DNA from: Xylaria sp. FL1777
Lineage: Eukaryota > Ascomycota > Sordariomycetes > Xylariales > Xylariaceae
Direction of reading: 5' to 3'
DNA: 64,000 nt
NCBI GenBank assembly: GCA_022578965.1
Contig: MU400528.1
Coordinates: forward strand, 1 to 64,000
A program made the position numbers and the translations under genes. Under the pieces are notes generated by a model. That model saw nothing but the letters and a program-made list of their open reading frames with translations, did not search any database and was not told the DNA's origin. Positions 12,305 to 25,868 of the stretch are shown one piece after another. Each line of letters begins with the position of its first letter. Position 1 is the first letter of the stretch.

Positions 12305-15300
12305 ATTGAGAATTAATAAATTAAGCAAGCCTAGCTATGAGAGCGAGATGGGCAAGAGATGCGAGGAGCCGGTCACAACGAGAGACTTGAAGGTGAGTTA
12401 GACGATAGATGAGTTCAAGGGGGGAGCAACACTAAGTCCAAGCCTGGTAAAGGAATGACAGGTGATTTATAAAGAATGTGAGTGCCGGATGGGCTGACAA
12501 GCTACTGGACTGGTTTGCGGGAAGAAAAGAGTGTGAGGGTCTGAATAGACACAATTGGCGGTGCGATGGTGAGAAGAAGAAGAGAAAAGATGGGGGGATG
12601 AGCCGCAACTAAAGTGGTCGAGAACGAGAGTGAGGTGAGCCGTGGTACTGTAACGGTAGCGTGCAGCCTCAGGCGCCTTACACTACCTAGAGAAGTGGGT
12701 AATAGTAGTGTGTAGGGCATCGCGACTAAGCACACCGGGTTAGCGTACAGAAGTACCTATAAGTACTATGAATATAGTATAGATGCATTTGAGCTGGGTC
12801 ACACATTCTCAGCCCAAAGAGAATGGTATAATAATAGCAGGATAGTAACGGGGAAGTGACGCCTTCCTCATCTCGTTGTAGCCAGCCATGCTCGCCGATG
12901 TTCTAGTGTACTGAGTAGCCCAAGTAGGACCAGTGACCGGGGCCGGGGGGAATGCAACCAAGCGCCAATAGGTGGAGAGGTATGTAAGTAAGTAGGTAGG
13001 TACTTACTCAGTAGCTACACTAGCTGGATCTGACCTCGCCCTACGTCTATTAGTGTATAAATTGGCACTAATAAACTTGAAGGATGCCGTCTACTTACTT
13101 ACTTACTTACTTACACTGGCAGTAGTACCTTAGGTAATGTGAATACTTGTTTCACCAATATGTACTTATTCTTATTACTGCGTACGTATGAAAGCTACTA
13201 TCATCACGATACTATCACAAGATTTTAACGGCCCCCTCCCCCTTTTTCAAGCTGACCACCACACGGTATGAAGAACCTCTATACGCCGTACCCATAAGTA
13301 GGTAATGAAGTACGCTATAGGACTTTGCGCTTAGCGAATACCATACGCATACAGCCACTGGCAGAAACGCCCCATTGGAATGTTCTGGCTTGGGGGAAAT
13401 TAAACCGGGCGCAGCTGTCAGGCAACTTGGTCAAACAAGGCTCCCGTTACCCCTGTAAGCATGTCAGCTTGTGGTGATGAAAGGGGGAAGCGCAAAGGAT
13501 ATACAGGTGCGCTATGCCTCATGCTACCTAGACCGGTCACATACAGCCTGATACAGGTAAGACTTGGCGCTATCTAGATCACCCTAGCGTACTTATTAGT
13601 GTAGAGAACAGACCAGCTTTTAATTGATACCCACAAGACTGGCGATTTTATCTTTGTTAGCCGCCCAAAGCCCTACTGTGGTATGTGGTACACTTACAGT
13701 ATTTTACATTTACATCCTTCGTTTGCTTGACACCACATTTTTTCTTTCTTGTTTCCCGTTTCCTGTTTCCTGCCTCTCTGTGACGAGGATTCGTCGTGTC
13801 ATTGGTGAAATTGTTCGATTGGCTACACATGTTCTACAACCCACCACGCATTCGGTAGCGCCCTGCCGAGACAATGCCTTCATGGATATCCCAGTTGCTT
13901 GGATGAACATAGCGCAGGTCACATGACTCATCTCATAACCAACCCATAATATGTAAGTACACATGAATGGAGAGAATGAACAGAACGTGTCATGTCCATA
14001 TTGTATGCCTACTAAGCAGGTAGGTACTTTAATCCATATTGGCTGGGCATAGGCAGTATGCTAACTATACTAGTATCTGCAATATTTTACTTCTTCTCGA
14101 ATCAACAGAAGCATATGGTACGATTAGAAAGCATATAATGCATCGTCAAACCAACACGCTGCAAGGGACCTGCATCTAGGCAACCTGAGCCCAGTTCGCG
14201 AACTACATGTTCCTCTGAACGGGTTGCTCAGTTAGGTACCCACGCCAAGTGTCTATTGCATATCTCACATGCAAAGACGGTGAGTATAGTGAGCGTCAGC
14301 AGAGGAAGTACCGAAACTGCTTGTAGGTATCCTGATCTAGGTAGTGCAAGTTAAATTTTTTGCATCATAATTGTAGTTTGTGCTTAGTCAAGGTAGAATA
14401 CGTTACAAAAGTACTTATACGTACCTTCACTGACATGCCAAAACGGGATTGTGTCCGAGTCTGCCATCCAATTATCATCCAGAGCTGGGGAAATGCTACA
14501 TTGTCATCCACTTCGATGGTTTTAATTGGCTACAACATTTGTTCACTATACGCCGTATAAGCAAAATGCCGGTAGTTCAACGATTTGCAAAAGCGGATTT
14601 CGCCGATGGATAAAATCTTTCCAACGACCTACACCACCTACTTAGTGTAAAGTGCTCACCATTTTAGCTAGATAGAATTTAGGGTTTTGCGCTGACTAGA
14701 TCGCTCTGTTAAAATTTGAGGCATGGGGCCTTTATTCCTACCTGTAAAATGAGACAGTGGCAGCGGGGTATAACCGCAATAGGAACATTCTTCCTTAAAA
14801 CAGTATGTCCGAAGAAGAAGAAAGGGTTGGAATTATTAAAGGATTTTTGCCAGGTAATGTTGGAAACCAACCCTCTGTTACAGCATCCATGTCCACCAAA
14901 CGGACCGTCACTCCGTTAAATATACCTTAGGTATGTAAGTTATATGGAGATATTTTTGTTGAAGATTGCCTCGGCAGAGGAACACGAACACCAACGCGTG
15001 TCAGATACGCAGTATTTGACCGTCGCCCATAAGTAGGTTACTCACACATGGTTTCTACATATTGGGCAAGGATGAACCAAACATCGTTTCCTAAATGGTG
15101 ATCTATGGCCACGGCAGTCTACATTCGGCCAGAATGATGCCCCCCGAAATACCACCGTAGTCACGCAAGTCATATTTTAGCATCGTTTTTGGTAGGGCTA
15201 TGTATTGTATGCATAGCTATCGTATTGGTATACTGCTGTAGTATTGGCCGTTACAATTGTTACCTATATTGCTTAGGTACCTCTTTGCCTAATGAAACCT

Positions 15301-17016
15301 AAGAAATATTATACGCCTTTGGTCTTAGGTAATCTAAGAAAAATACGATCTTGGTATTGTGCTGTGTAACGAAAGATACTACGTTTCAACTCAAGTGGTG
15401 TGGTTCTTTTATAGCACGTGTCCTATCGCCTACTACCTATGGGGTGCCATGCTGAACAAAAGGTCTTAGATATCGAAGTGAGAAATACGAGTCGGTTCAA
15501 TATAGGGGGGGTACTCTCTATGCGTAGGTTTCTCGTGATAACCTCATGAGGGACCGGTTGGATAAGTTGATGTATATGACTGGTTGTGGCTATGATCCAA
15601 AGCCAAGCCACTTATACTCCGTCTACTCTATTCCAGTGTAAGCATAAATCGACTGGTCAATTGATTCCTGGCCCCTTGACTACCTAAAGGGGCCTGCGTA
15701 GGCCTAACATGCGGCTGAATTTGACCCAAATTCAGATATCATACCTTTGTCTACATGTAGGCGTACATCTCTCCCCACAGACGATCAGCTAGATCGACAA
15801 AGTCCTAGTCTTTTAATCTAGTACAGCTGATAATAGCGTGGCGTGTAAAACCTTATTTCTGACATCATCTTAGCTATTCAGCTTTAACGCTATCCAGTTT
15901 GCCGGGGATATGCCATATCTACCCCATTGGAGATATATATGGATCGTCCGCCCAGATATTTAGGAGAGTTCAGAAACTGCCTACCTACCTACCTAATTGC
16001 TGACAAGTAGACCTATTCACCTCTAGGACAAACCGTCTGACATCCTGTAATCTCTGTATTAGGTACTTTTGTTTGTTACTTTTACCGTTTGTGTATTACA
16101 TAATCGTTACCCTTTTGTTGATTACCATGGCATAGCTGATAATTTAGTAGTCAAGATAGCGGTAATCTTTTAAACGCCTTGTTGCTTGCGGATTCCAGCT
16201 TACATGTCGAAACTTGTAGCTTGGCTATTTCCAAGTCTTATCACCATAATGTTTCATTGAATATGATATGGGCATTATTCGATCCAACTAAAATTTGAAT
16301 TTCCAACAGATAGCAAGCAGATTCTTATATAAATATGTCTTCACTATTAATGGCCGCAGCGGGTTTAACAGGTACTACTTACTACCTGCAATGTGCCAGA
16401 AAGTAGGTTGTCAACCCAGGTAGGAAAGGCGGCCGAGACGGTCGTCATGTTGGCGGGGGCTTCTCACCATGGGGATGAGATTCTATACTGATAGCGGAGG
16501 AAACGATATCTGGAATACCGGTAGTCAATTCTGACCTTGGTGCCATACCTTGCCTGCCGGCTTCGGGCTTACCCATCTATGTATTACAACCCCAGTGGCA
16601 TGATGCTAGACCGTGATCAGGTGCCCGATCCAATCCACAATACTCGGCGACCACCGTGTCACGTTGAATCGGGCATGACATCTTGACTTGTTCAATCTGC
16701 CGGCGCCCAACGCTTCATTACTCATCACCTCAACACTAGGATAGCTAGCGTGGCATGAACTTATATAATAACGCCTGAAAATCACTATAGTAAGCTTAAG
16801 ATTAATGGATATTACATATGCGTGGAATAGCCTCAAGGCGGCGTATACACTAGTTCTCTCGCGAGTATAGTTCTGATGATTTGTGAAATTGCTGTACGGC
16901 TTAATGGGCATTGTAATGTTGTTATTTTCACCCAGGGTAGCGTGGTACGTGGCTAAGCTTAGCAACAGCGACAATAGAATAGGGGTATTTGTTGATTGAT
17001 CAACTACATTTTGTGC
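12305..17016. other. intergenic, about 4.7 kb, no gene recognised
   Basis: Only scattered ORFs of 60-122 codons are present, without domains. The longest, 16606-16974 on the minus strand, lies just downstream of SLH1 and resembles no family I know. Tetranucleotide AAGT/ACTT runs occur at 12984-13010 and 13092-13114. TAGGTA-type motifs are frequent. Confidence 0.5.
12984..13114. repeat. opposed AAGT and ACTT microsatellites
   Basis: A GTAAGTAAGTAGGTAGG run at about 12984-13000 faces a run of five to six ACTT units at 13092-13114. They are reverse complements about 90 bp apart and could pair as an imperfect hairpin. Confidence 0.6.
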
Positions 17017-20000
17017 CTACGTGGAACTACCCGAAGCCTTCTTAGTCTTGTCAACATCATCATCTACCTTTGGTAGCGGCGGTATATCGACACCCAATAC
17101 TTCGTATCGCATGCCAATATAGCCATCACTAAGCACAAGCACGTCAACCTTTCTCCCATTACCGTCTTTATCCGGCTCGGGGAGTTTGATCACCGTTCTC
17201 GCTGTTGGCTTGCTCCCAACTTTCACGGATTGACCCGGGCCTTGACTCCAGCCGACACGCTTGATCGCGATGATCTCATCTTTGGCCTTGTCGCAAACGA
17301 TGACAAACCACCCTTCGGTTTGTGGTTTGGGATATTTCGGCGCAAAGATGCGACCTTCCCGCTCAACAATGGCGTTTAGCCGCTTTAGGCTGACCGTGAG
17401 TGATAGGGCTGTGACATTTTCTGCGGCGATGTTGATATTAGGAAGAATAGATACGGCGCGACTGAAACGGCCTTGTTGAGAGGCTGGAACACCCAGCTTC
17501 CTTGAGAGCTCCTCTATTTGCGGCCTGTTACGTGTACTGAGCTTCTGGAGCGCTGTAGTATCCTTGAGGGATTCCCCACGAATACCAGGAAATATGGCTA
17601 ACGGTGAATCCTCTGGCCAACGCGCTGACTTGATGCATTGAAGCAATTTGATCATCTCCAGGCAGCTTGACAAATAGCCGAGCTCCGTTAAAACGTCGAT
17701 GGATGCTTGAATGATACGAATCGCTTGATCCAATACGCTTGTCTGATCGCCGACGTAATCAGTGATTGGAAGATCAATACGTGCCATGTGGGCTTGCAGA
17801 AGTAGGAATGCTTTGACGTGAGGGTCCCACATGGGCAGCCCAAAGGTGTTGCCCGAGAAAGGCAGATTATCAGACAGTTCGGCGTTGATAAGATCTTCAT
17901 TATGACGGACGGGCAATTCATCATACTCCGTTGCTCGGGACATCCAAGAAAGGACATCCATAAAACTTGCGTTAGGCTTAGCATGCTTCACTAGGTGGCG
18001 AATTGTCTTATGAGACAAATAATAGTAACTCATGATTTTCCCTAGAGGCGTCGGGTCGACGTCGCCGTTTGGATAGACCTCAACACACTTCGAGAGCGCT
18101 AGCTCATCTAGCGACTTATTGACCATACCAACCATAAAGTCATTGGCAATCTGTTGAGCGGCAATAGTGTTGTGTTCCTCGGCTGATATCTGGAGTCCGT
18201 AATACGAAGGATTTTTGTGCAGGCGCCTGAAGAAGAAGGTCCAAGTAAGGTAATCAAGTGCATCTTGCTTGGTAATAATCGTCTCAGCGGAGACCTCTGC
18301 ACACAAGTGGTTGTCCAGGACAGTATGGAGAGATGACTCAACCGGGAAACCAGTGTGTAGAAAGTGCTTGTAGAAATCTTTTTTGGCGTCCTGGGTGAAG
18401 ATACGTGCGACTCCCGAATTGTCGAACTGCGGGCGCCCAGCACGACCAAGCATTTGCAAAACATCAGTCAGGTCCATGTCTTTATAACCCTCAATCTTAG
18501 CATCGTAGAACTGAGTCCCTTTCACCACCACCAGATGGGCAGGCAGGTTGACACCCCAGGCAAGGGTACTAGTCGCGACTAAGATTTGAATCTTGTTATT
18601 CAGGAATAGCTCTTCCGCCAACTGCCTGTCCGACTCAACCAGGCCGGCATGGTGCAGCCCTATACCGAAGTTGATGGCCTCTTTCAATGCGTCGTCTTTA
18701 ACTCTTGTGAGATTTAATTGAAGATCTTCCTCCGACATGTGAACAAATCGCCGGGGGTTATCCTCCATACCGCAGAAATTGATGAGATCTTTGGCAGTTA
18801 GACGAGTTTGGCGTCGAGATGGCACAAATACAATGACAGGCTTTTCGGGGCTGTGTGTCTTAATTGCTGAGAAAGTTGGCCGGTTCATTGATTGCATCAA
18901 AGGGCAGAAGCCTCTAACCTCCGGAAAGCCATCTATGTAAAGCTCAAGCGGCACTGGACGCACTGAATGTCGAAAGTTGAACAGGCCCTCTTTCACACCG
19001 AGCCAATTGGCTAGATCAGTTGCATTCGCACACGCCGTGGACATCCCAAGAAGCCGGACCGAGTTCTTAGTAGATTCCGCGATGTAGTTCATACCTAGAA
19101 AGCGTTAAAACCTTATTGGCAAGTCTACAGGAAGACTTACGCGAAACAATGATTTCTAAAATTGGACCTCGGTCTCCGGCGAGGAGATGGATTTCGTCTA
19201 TTATGACGAGGGCGACTTGGCGAACATAACCTCTCGTTTGCCAGCTTCGCGAGATACCATCCCATTTTTCCGGTGTCGTGATTATAACATCTGCATCTTT
19301 GATGGTTTTCGTATCGGGCGTATTATCACCAGTAAGCTCTACTAGCTTCAGACCTAAAGGTCCTGAGAGTCTAGCACCCCAATCCTTAACTCTTTCACGA
19401 ACAAGAGCCTTCATTGGTGCTATGTAGACGACCTTGGAGCCCGGTCGCTCTCGGAATGCCCACCACATTGCTAATTCTGCGGCGACTGTCTTCCCACTAC
19501 CTGTTGGGGATCCGAGTAAAACGTTCGCTGGTGTGTGGTAAAGAGTATGAAAGATTTGAGTTTGCATAGGATTGAAGAATTGAAATCTCTTGGCATATAT
19601 CTCTTCTAGGCCAGGGTTATTGAGAGCACTAATGGGTAATGGTTGTAAATTCAGTAGATCCGTGTACACGCTCTCTGTATCTGGCCGAATCAGATGCTGA
19701 AAAGACACAGGAGTCACAGTCTCTGCTCCGAGCCACTTATCCGACACTGCCCTTACATAAATTTGATTTGGAAGAGGGTCAGACAGGGGTATTGTGAAGT
19801 TGAGCTCGTGATCGTCGTAAAGTTTTCTCCTATTTAGTATGAAGAATTCATGATGATATATCTCAGAAGTTTCCGAGTTCTCGACCCAGATGTAGAAAGA
19901 TTCAGAGGTTCCATGCATTTGGTCATTCCACCTAAAGTCTGGAGTGATGTAAAGCTTGATCCGCAAAACATCGCGATTGAGCGGTGCGATCTCAGCATCC

Positions 20001-22969
20001 ACAGAGACTGTTGGAAAATTGTCGATGATCTTCGAGATCTTCTTGCCAGCATTGTGGTTGTTTACCAGGCCACCTATTTCTGCTGGTTCCATATCTCGAA
20101 GAGCCTCGACAGAAAGCTCTTTCTCGTCAAGTTGGTTGAGAACAGGCTTCGTCAAATCGAACTGGTGTAGGGGATGTTGGAAAGGCCATAGCCGTCTCTC
20201 AATTGATTTAGCTAGAGTCTGCAGAACAAGACACTGGTAGCCCCAGTGCCTGTTGAGCGCTATCATGAAGAGAGCACGGCATATCCGGGCGGATTGCTGG
20301 GCCACGTAATTAAGGTCGTTTGACAAGGCGAAATCCTCTAGCTGTACCCTAGAGATGTAAGATTGTAGGAGTATATTGGTCTTTGCTTGCGGTGTATCAA
20401 TACCACCAGGAACTTCGCAACTGATGACGTCGCGTCTCAGCCTAGTTAGCTCATTGGCCTCGTTGTCTCTTGATTGAATATTGTCAAACTCTCCACTCAT
20501 ACTGATCATATGAAATACATCTGCCTCGGTTGACTGTGGTTTCATCATTTTGTTGAATACTTCAATGCTCGATTGCTGGATATAGTATTGACTAGCAATT
20601 CGTCCAATATCCTTACTCTTGAGCTCTTCGGTAATTTCATTGAAGATGATCATCTGGCTCTGCTGTAATGTACGAGCAGCCTGTATGGCCAATTGTCTTC
20701 TCCTTTGAACAAGCTGAGGGTCATCTCTGCTCTCAGCCCATTCAATGCCATAGTTCATCGGACTTTTCCTCATTCGGACGAATAGATATGAATATCCGAT
20801 CCACTGGACAGCATCGTGAATTGAGGACACAGTACCTAGCGAGATCTCTGCATTCAGATTATCAACAAGCTTTGACGAGAACTTAGACTCTATCGGCTGC
20901 TGCTCCGTGACAGCTGATAAGTAATGAGACAACTTGTCCCCAGTCGTGCAGATCATACCAATGCCAACGTCTTCGAACTGAGGGCGGCCAGCACGCCCGA
21001 AAATTTGGAGGACATCAAGGATCCCCAAGTCCACAAACTTTCCATCTTGTGCACTATAGACCTGGGTTCCTTTAATAACAACTGCAGCGGCTGGTAGATT
21101 AACACCCCATGCAAGAGTCGCAGTACAACATAAGACCTTGATGACACCTTGGGCAAATAAGCGCTCCATAAGGTTTCTGTCCGATCGGGTCATGCCGGCG
21201 TGGTGAATACCTAGGCCTTTAGGTAGGAGATCCCTGAGTTCACGGGCTCTTGATTGCTTCATGTCCCTGACTGCCTGCTCGTAATAAGGATGTCCCTGTG
21301 GATCGAATAGGTCCACACAAATCTGATCAACAGCCTTCTCGTGAAGCATCTTGGCAGTGAGGAGAGTATCCCTTCTGGAGTGAACAAAGACCATGACCTG
21401 GTGATCTTGCTCCAGCATTTCTTTGACCTTCTCGAAGGCCACAGTGTCCAGGTTCTCTCGAGATTGTTTTGAACCAGCCTTGCCCTTGACACCAATGAAG
21501 TGTTGTTCGAGTGGAACCGGGCGGAATGAACCATCAAAGTAAAACAAACCTGCCTGTCGATTGACTTTGAGGAAGTCGGCAACATCAACGTAGTTTGGGA
21601 GTGTAGCGCTCAGTCCAACGATACGAATCATTGATTGTGTGCTTTCGACTTGTCGTTCTGTGCGTGCAACTAAAGATTCCAAGACGGCACCACGCTCATC
21701 ATGAAGCATATGGACTTCATCAATGATAAGGAGTCGTACTTTCTGTACTAGCTCAGTATCACCGGTGCCTTTCCGTGTAATGACATCCCACTTTTCCGGG
21801 GTCGTGACAATAATTTGTGTTTGGACGACTTCAGACTTAGTGAGATGCATGTCCCCGGTGTATTCTCGGCAACGAATACCAAGCCATGCCAGGCGCTTCC
21901 CCAGCTTCTCTGTCACTTCAGCCGCCAGCGCTTTCATGGGGGCAACATATACGATTTTGAAGTCTTCCAGATCAACGGCAAAGTCTGTTGTCTCCAAGTT
22001 CTCAACAGGGTTTGGCGTGAGATACTGCCCAATGGTCTGTAGAATGGTTAACATAGCAGCATCCGTCTTACCTGCGCCTGTAGGGGCACAGATTAACATG
22101 TTCTCGCTGCTCTTGTAAGCCACTGGGTAAACCAAGCTTTGCATGCGATTGAGCGTTTTATAACCTTTGAAAGTTCCGCGGCATAGACCATCCATGTCGC
22201 TTATTTTAACGAGCTTGTGGCCGGGCCAAAGGGTTCCGGGTTTGCCAGCGGGTACAAAATACTCCTCATACTTTTCGAATTGCTTTCTCTCGCTTCCAAC
22301 AGGTAAGCCATACTTCTTTCCCGAGTGGCTCAAGGTGTTTCCAGCGTTGTGTCTCTTGTAGACGTGTGGATATTGCTCCTCCTTATACATACTAGGTGCT
22401 AAAGCAGCATTCTTATGATCGTAATCTTGCCGCCGAAGAGCGTCGGCCCTTTCGGCCTTGGTCAATAGTCGGCCGGTTGGGCCCTGTATATCTCTGGCTG
22501 CCAGGCTTGAGAGGATCTCATCTTTCTGAGAAAGCACTTGTATGACAAAGTCGAGGTCGTCAAAACCAATAAGGTCAGTGAGCAGAGACTGCACCTCGCC
22601 GTCGGATCTACTAGAGCTCAAAACGTCCAAGATCTGAGCTTGAAAGGCGTCTGGTGCCAGCCCACCTTTCTTTGCGCAGATAGAAGAACACTGCTTCGAA
22701 AACCAAGATATCCCGCCGTCCTCGCCGTCTGCGATACCGTTCGCCTCTTCGATGAAGTCACTGCTGTACAGATCTTCTTCGGTATCTGAGATGAAGTCCC
22801 AAACATCATCGCCGCTATTTCCAGAAGTGAATTCTTCATCATCCAAATCACCATTTTCAGTCGAGGTAAAGTCGGAATTTTGGCTCGGTAAGTTTAGATT
22901 TGCTAAAGCTGATTTCATGGCTGCAAATTGTGCACGCCATTGCGCTTCTGCGTCACTCATCGATGACAT
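17017..22969 (-). CDS. SLH1: Ski2-like double-cassette RNA helicase (Slh1/ASCC3 family)
   Basis: Two exons, 22969-19141 and 19094-17017, separated by a 46-nt GTAAGT...CTAG intron; the predicted protein is 1968 aa, close to the usual family length. An acidic N-terminus is followed by cassette 1: Walker A APTGAGKT at about 295-302, DEVH at 417-420, SAT at about 454-456, a GRAGRP motif VI and a Sec63-like domain. Cassette 2 has Walker A SPTGSGKT at about 1154-1161, DEIH at 1258-1261 (just before the intron) and GRAGRP, then a second Sec63-like domain. Both cassettes keep the ATPase motifs. The intron joins EIIVSR to MNYIAESTKN, a junction conserved in the family. Slh1/Rqt2 is the helicase of the RQT complex that splits stalled, ubiquitinated ribosomes in the cytosol. 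Brr2, the spliceosomal paralogue, is less likely given the length and the N-terminus. It is divergent from YKT6. Confidence 0.93.
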
Positions 22970-23611
22970 GATGTTTTTATATATGGGACTATGTCAATAG
23001 TCGCGCGAAGACTGGGTCGAGAGCAAATATTCGCAAGGGAGAATTTGCCAGCTACCAAGGCAGCTTTATAGCTTCAGCCTAGGACGTTCATGCACAGCTC
23101 GGCGACTTTTATATTCAAGTAGGTAAGCTGAGAGAGATGCCGATGCCCCAAGATGACTCTTCGGCGAAAACGGGTGGAGTATACCAGCTGGAGGTCGGGT
23201 ATTCGACCTCCACCGATCCACCACAACCATTACTTACAATCCACTATAAATATACTAACGAGGACCGCTGGCTGCCCATTTTAGCGGAAGGACTCCCCGC
23301 ATTCATGGTTGCCAGCCGCTGTTAATGTGGCGGTCTAAGTTGGCATGTACAGGTAGGTACTAAGGGACTTAGGCAACCATATTATGGTGTAGAGGTAAGT
23401 AGGTACTTTGCTCTTACATGTACGTAAAAGCGGTTTCTATTCCTCTTAACTCCATCATCGATCCTTGGCCCCTCGTTCCCACGCTGCGCCTCCCAGACGT
23501 CAATTGCTCTCAACAACATCCACAACTCATTTCTCGCATTCTTCCTGTCTCCGCGCATTCAGCTGCGTTGAAGTAGAATCTCAAATTGCTGCCACTGTAT
23601 CATTGCCCAAC
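22970..23611. promoter_or_regulatory. shared upstream region of SLH1 and YKT6
   Basis: The 642 bp lie between two divergent start codons and should hold both promoters and 5' leaders. Pyrimidine-rich stretches precede YKT6 (23440-23600). A 62-codon ORF (23137-23325) inside it has no recognisable features. Confidence 0.5.
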
Positions 23612-24573
23612 ATGAAGCTTCATTACATCGGAGTATGCTAGACTATCCTTATCTACTAGGCTGAACCTACTAAATCTAAGATAATCGCAACTGACATATG
23701 TCTGTCTTGACATAGATCGTCCGAAACGACAGCAAGCCCGGTGTCGAGATCGTATCCGAGAAGGAACTGAGCGCATACTCGCGCTTCACCCGTCAGAAGT
23801 ACGACCATCCCCTTCGAGGAAGTCGAATCATCCGCAGATGCCTGGGAAGCGTAACAACCGGCTGATCTGAGGTGCGTTGTAGCTATGGCGAGTTCATGAC
23901 CGTGTTCGCAAAGACGGTGGCCGAACGGACGAGGCCGGGGCAGAGACAGGATGTTGAGCAGCAAGGTGCGTCTATATCCAAACGATCGTCACCTGGATTC
24001 AGACAAAGCAGACAAAGCGGATGGAATGACAGAGGAGCAGACGCTGATCGTACACGTGAGAACAGACTACACATTTCATGCCTACGGACGGACAGAAGGT
24101 GTCTGCGGTATCATCATCTCAGACCACGAGTATCCCGCACTTGTAGCGCACCAGTTACTTTCCAAGGTCATGGACGAGTTCCTAGCGTCGCACCCGCGGT
24201 CTGCGTGGATTTCGGCCGGCGCCAACAGCATCACCATGCCTGAGCTGAAGGAATACCTCGCCAAGTACCAGGACCCGCACCAGGCCGACAGCATTATGAA
24301 GATTCAGAAGGAGCTTGACGAAACTAAGATCGTCCTGCACAAGACTATCGAAAGCGTGCTACAGCGCGGTGAGAAGATCGACGACCTCGTCGCCAAGAGC
24401 GACGGCCTCAGCAACCAGAGCAAAATGTTCTATCGTAAGCCACTGTCCCTGTCCGATTTCAACATCCCCTGCCAAATCCACCCCGTAGTTTGTTATGGAG
24501 GCGTAGAATGGCTGACCCTTTATTTCCGATAGAGCAAGCAAAGAAGCAAAATTCGTGTTGTTTGGTTATGTAG
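23612..24573 (+). CDS. YKT6: R-SNARE Ykt6 (longin SNARE)
   Basis: Five exons: 23612-23632, 23716-23798, 23883-23965, 24066-24434 and 24533-24573. They total 597 nt and 198 aa, the usual Ykt6 length. All introns are GT-AG with matching phases. The N-terminus MKLHYIGIVRNDSKPG opens the longin domain, which continues through YGEFMTVFAKTVAERTRPGQR. The SNARE motif follows (about 135-185), with LQRGEKIDDLV carrying the zero-layer Arg of R-SNAREs. The C-terminus NSCCLVM has the paired cysteines and CaaX box used for palmitoylation and farnesylation. Ykt6 acts in ER-Golgi, endosomal, vacuolar and autophagosomal fusion, cycling between cytosol and membrane. No exon alone gives a long ORF, so a naive ORF scan would miss the gene. 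Confidence 0.93.
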
Positions 24574-25350
24574 ATTCGATATGCGGCGGCGCTTCGTAAG
24601 TCGGCGTTGTTTTACACAGTCTGGATTTATCACGGTTTCAGCATAAGCGGCTAGAGGATCTACGGGGTTGGCTTCTGCACTCAGCCTGATTTTTTCCTTC
24701 CCTAACATACCAAGTTACCATATCCTACACAGCCGATAGGCTGAAGCCGCTCATAAGGGGGCGGAAATCATATCGTTCGTTAAACGGTCGGGTGAGAAAA
24801 TCTCACCTCACGACCATGGGCTAATGAATAGAGTGCTCTTCAACCACGTGTTATAGTGGTTGAGATATACTGTAGGGGTAGCTACCCTCTTAAACAAAAC
24901 AACTAGGCAAAGCCATAATATAATCAAGCATCAAGGTACAGTTCGCGAGCAAACTGCCAAGTGAGCCTAATCCTGCCAAAATTTCGGACTGCTAAGCTGC
25001 GGTCGGCTGCGGTGCGCTTTGTCCAAAGGTGTTACAGAATATAGCCCGATCTGCGTTTCATGTAGCACGCTGATACTATCGTCTAATGAGAGATGGAGCG
25101 CAAACAAGGGTTTGTCTCCCCAGCCTTCCAAACATGGATTAGATAGATATTATCTTTACTTATACTAGGATAATCGTGGCATCTCAGGTCATATGTAGTG
25201 TATTTATTACTCCTATGTAGGATAATTACCAAAGATCCCTTATCAACCCCTATCGGTTTCCATCATCATCATCAACACTACCACCGCCACAACCATTAAC
25301 TACACGTAGGGTATCTTCATATTCGTTACGCTAATAGTCTCAAATGAACA

Positions 25351-25398
<48 letters not shown>

Positions 25399-25868
25399 GA
25401 AAGAGAATGGATGAATGGATATGTGCATTAGATTGGCGCTGCCGTCTGCGAGTTCCGGACTCGAACCTTCATTTCCCTTTCTCTCCCCTCCCCCCCTTCT
25501 TACGTGAACTCCGCGCTGAAATATAAAACCTCCCGACATACCTACCTACCTACCTACCACCCACCCACCCAGCTCCTGATTCCCCTTTAGCTTTAGCCAC
25601 CACCGCCGCCCTATCCCAATTCGTCTGTTGTTCCTTCAAGTGGGACGTGTGAAGAGTAAGTATATGTATGTACATTTTAGATGGATAGAGAAGCTGTAGT
25701 GTAGCCTTTGATGATGATGAAACATGTCAAATGTATCTGTATTGTTGTAGTATGTCAGGGCCAGCAGAAGCCAGCTGGCTCTCTCTGTAGAATAAGGCGA
25801 GCTGGCATTAAATCGATCGAAGCACCTTAGAAAGGCCATTGACACATGTACGTTACGTTACGTACGCA
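24574..25868. other. intergenic between convergent genes, with GA microsatellite
   Basis: This separates the 3' ends of YKT6 and the minus-strand gene at 25869-28277. It holds a GA dinucleotide run at about 25360-25396 preceded by A(10), and CCTA repeats at 25536-25558. No gene is recognised. Confidence 0.6.
25360..25396. repeat. (GA)n microsatellite
   Basis: About 18 uninterrupted GA units directly follow a run of A. Confidence 0.9.

Noticed and set aside
12502..12735. 77-codon minus-strand ORF upstream of the GPI protein
   Set aside because: Composition-driven; lies in the probable promoter and has no features.
16606..16974. 122-codon minus-strand ORF next to SLH1
   Set aside because: No signal peptide cleavage context, domain or splice evidence; composition like intergenic DNA.
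23137..23325. 62-codon plus ORF between SLH1 and YKT6
   Set aside because: In the shared promoter, no recognisable features.
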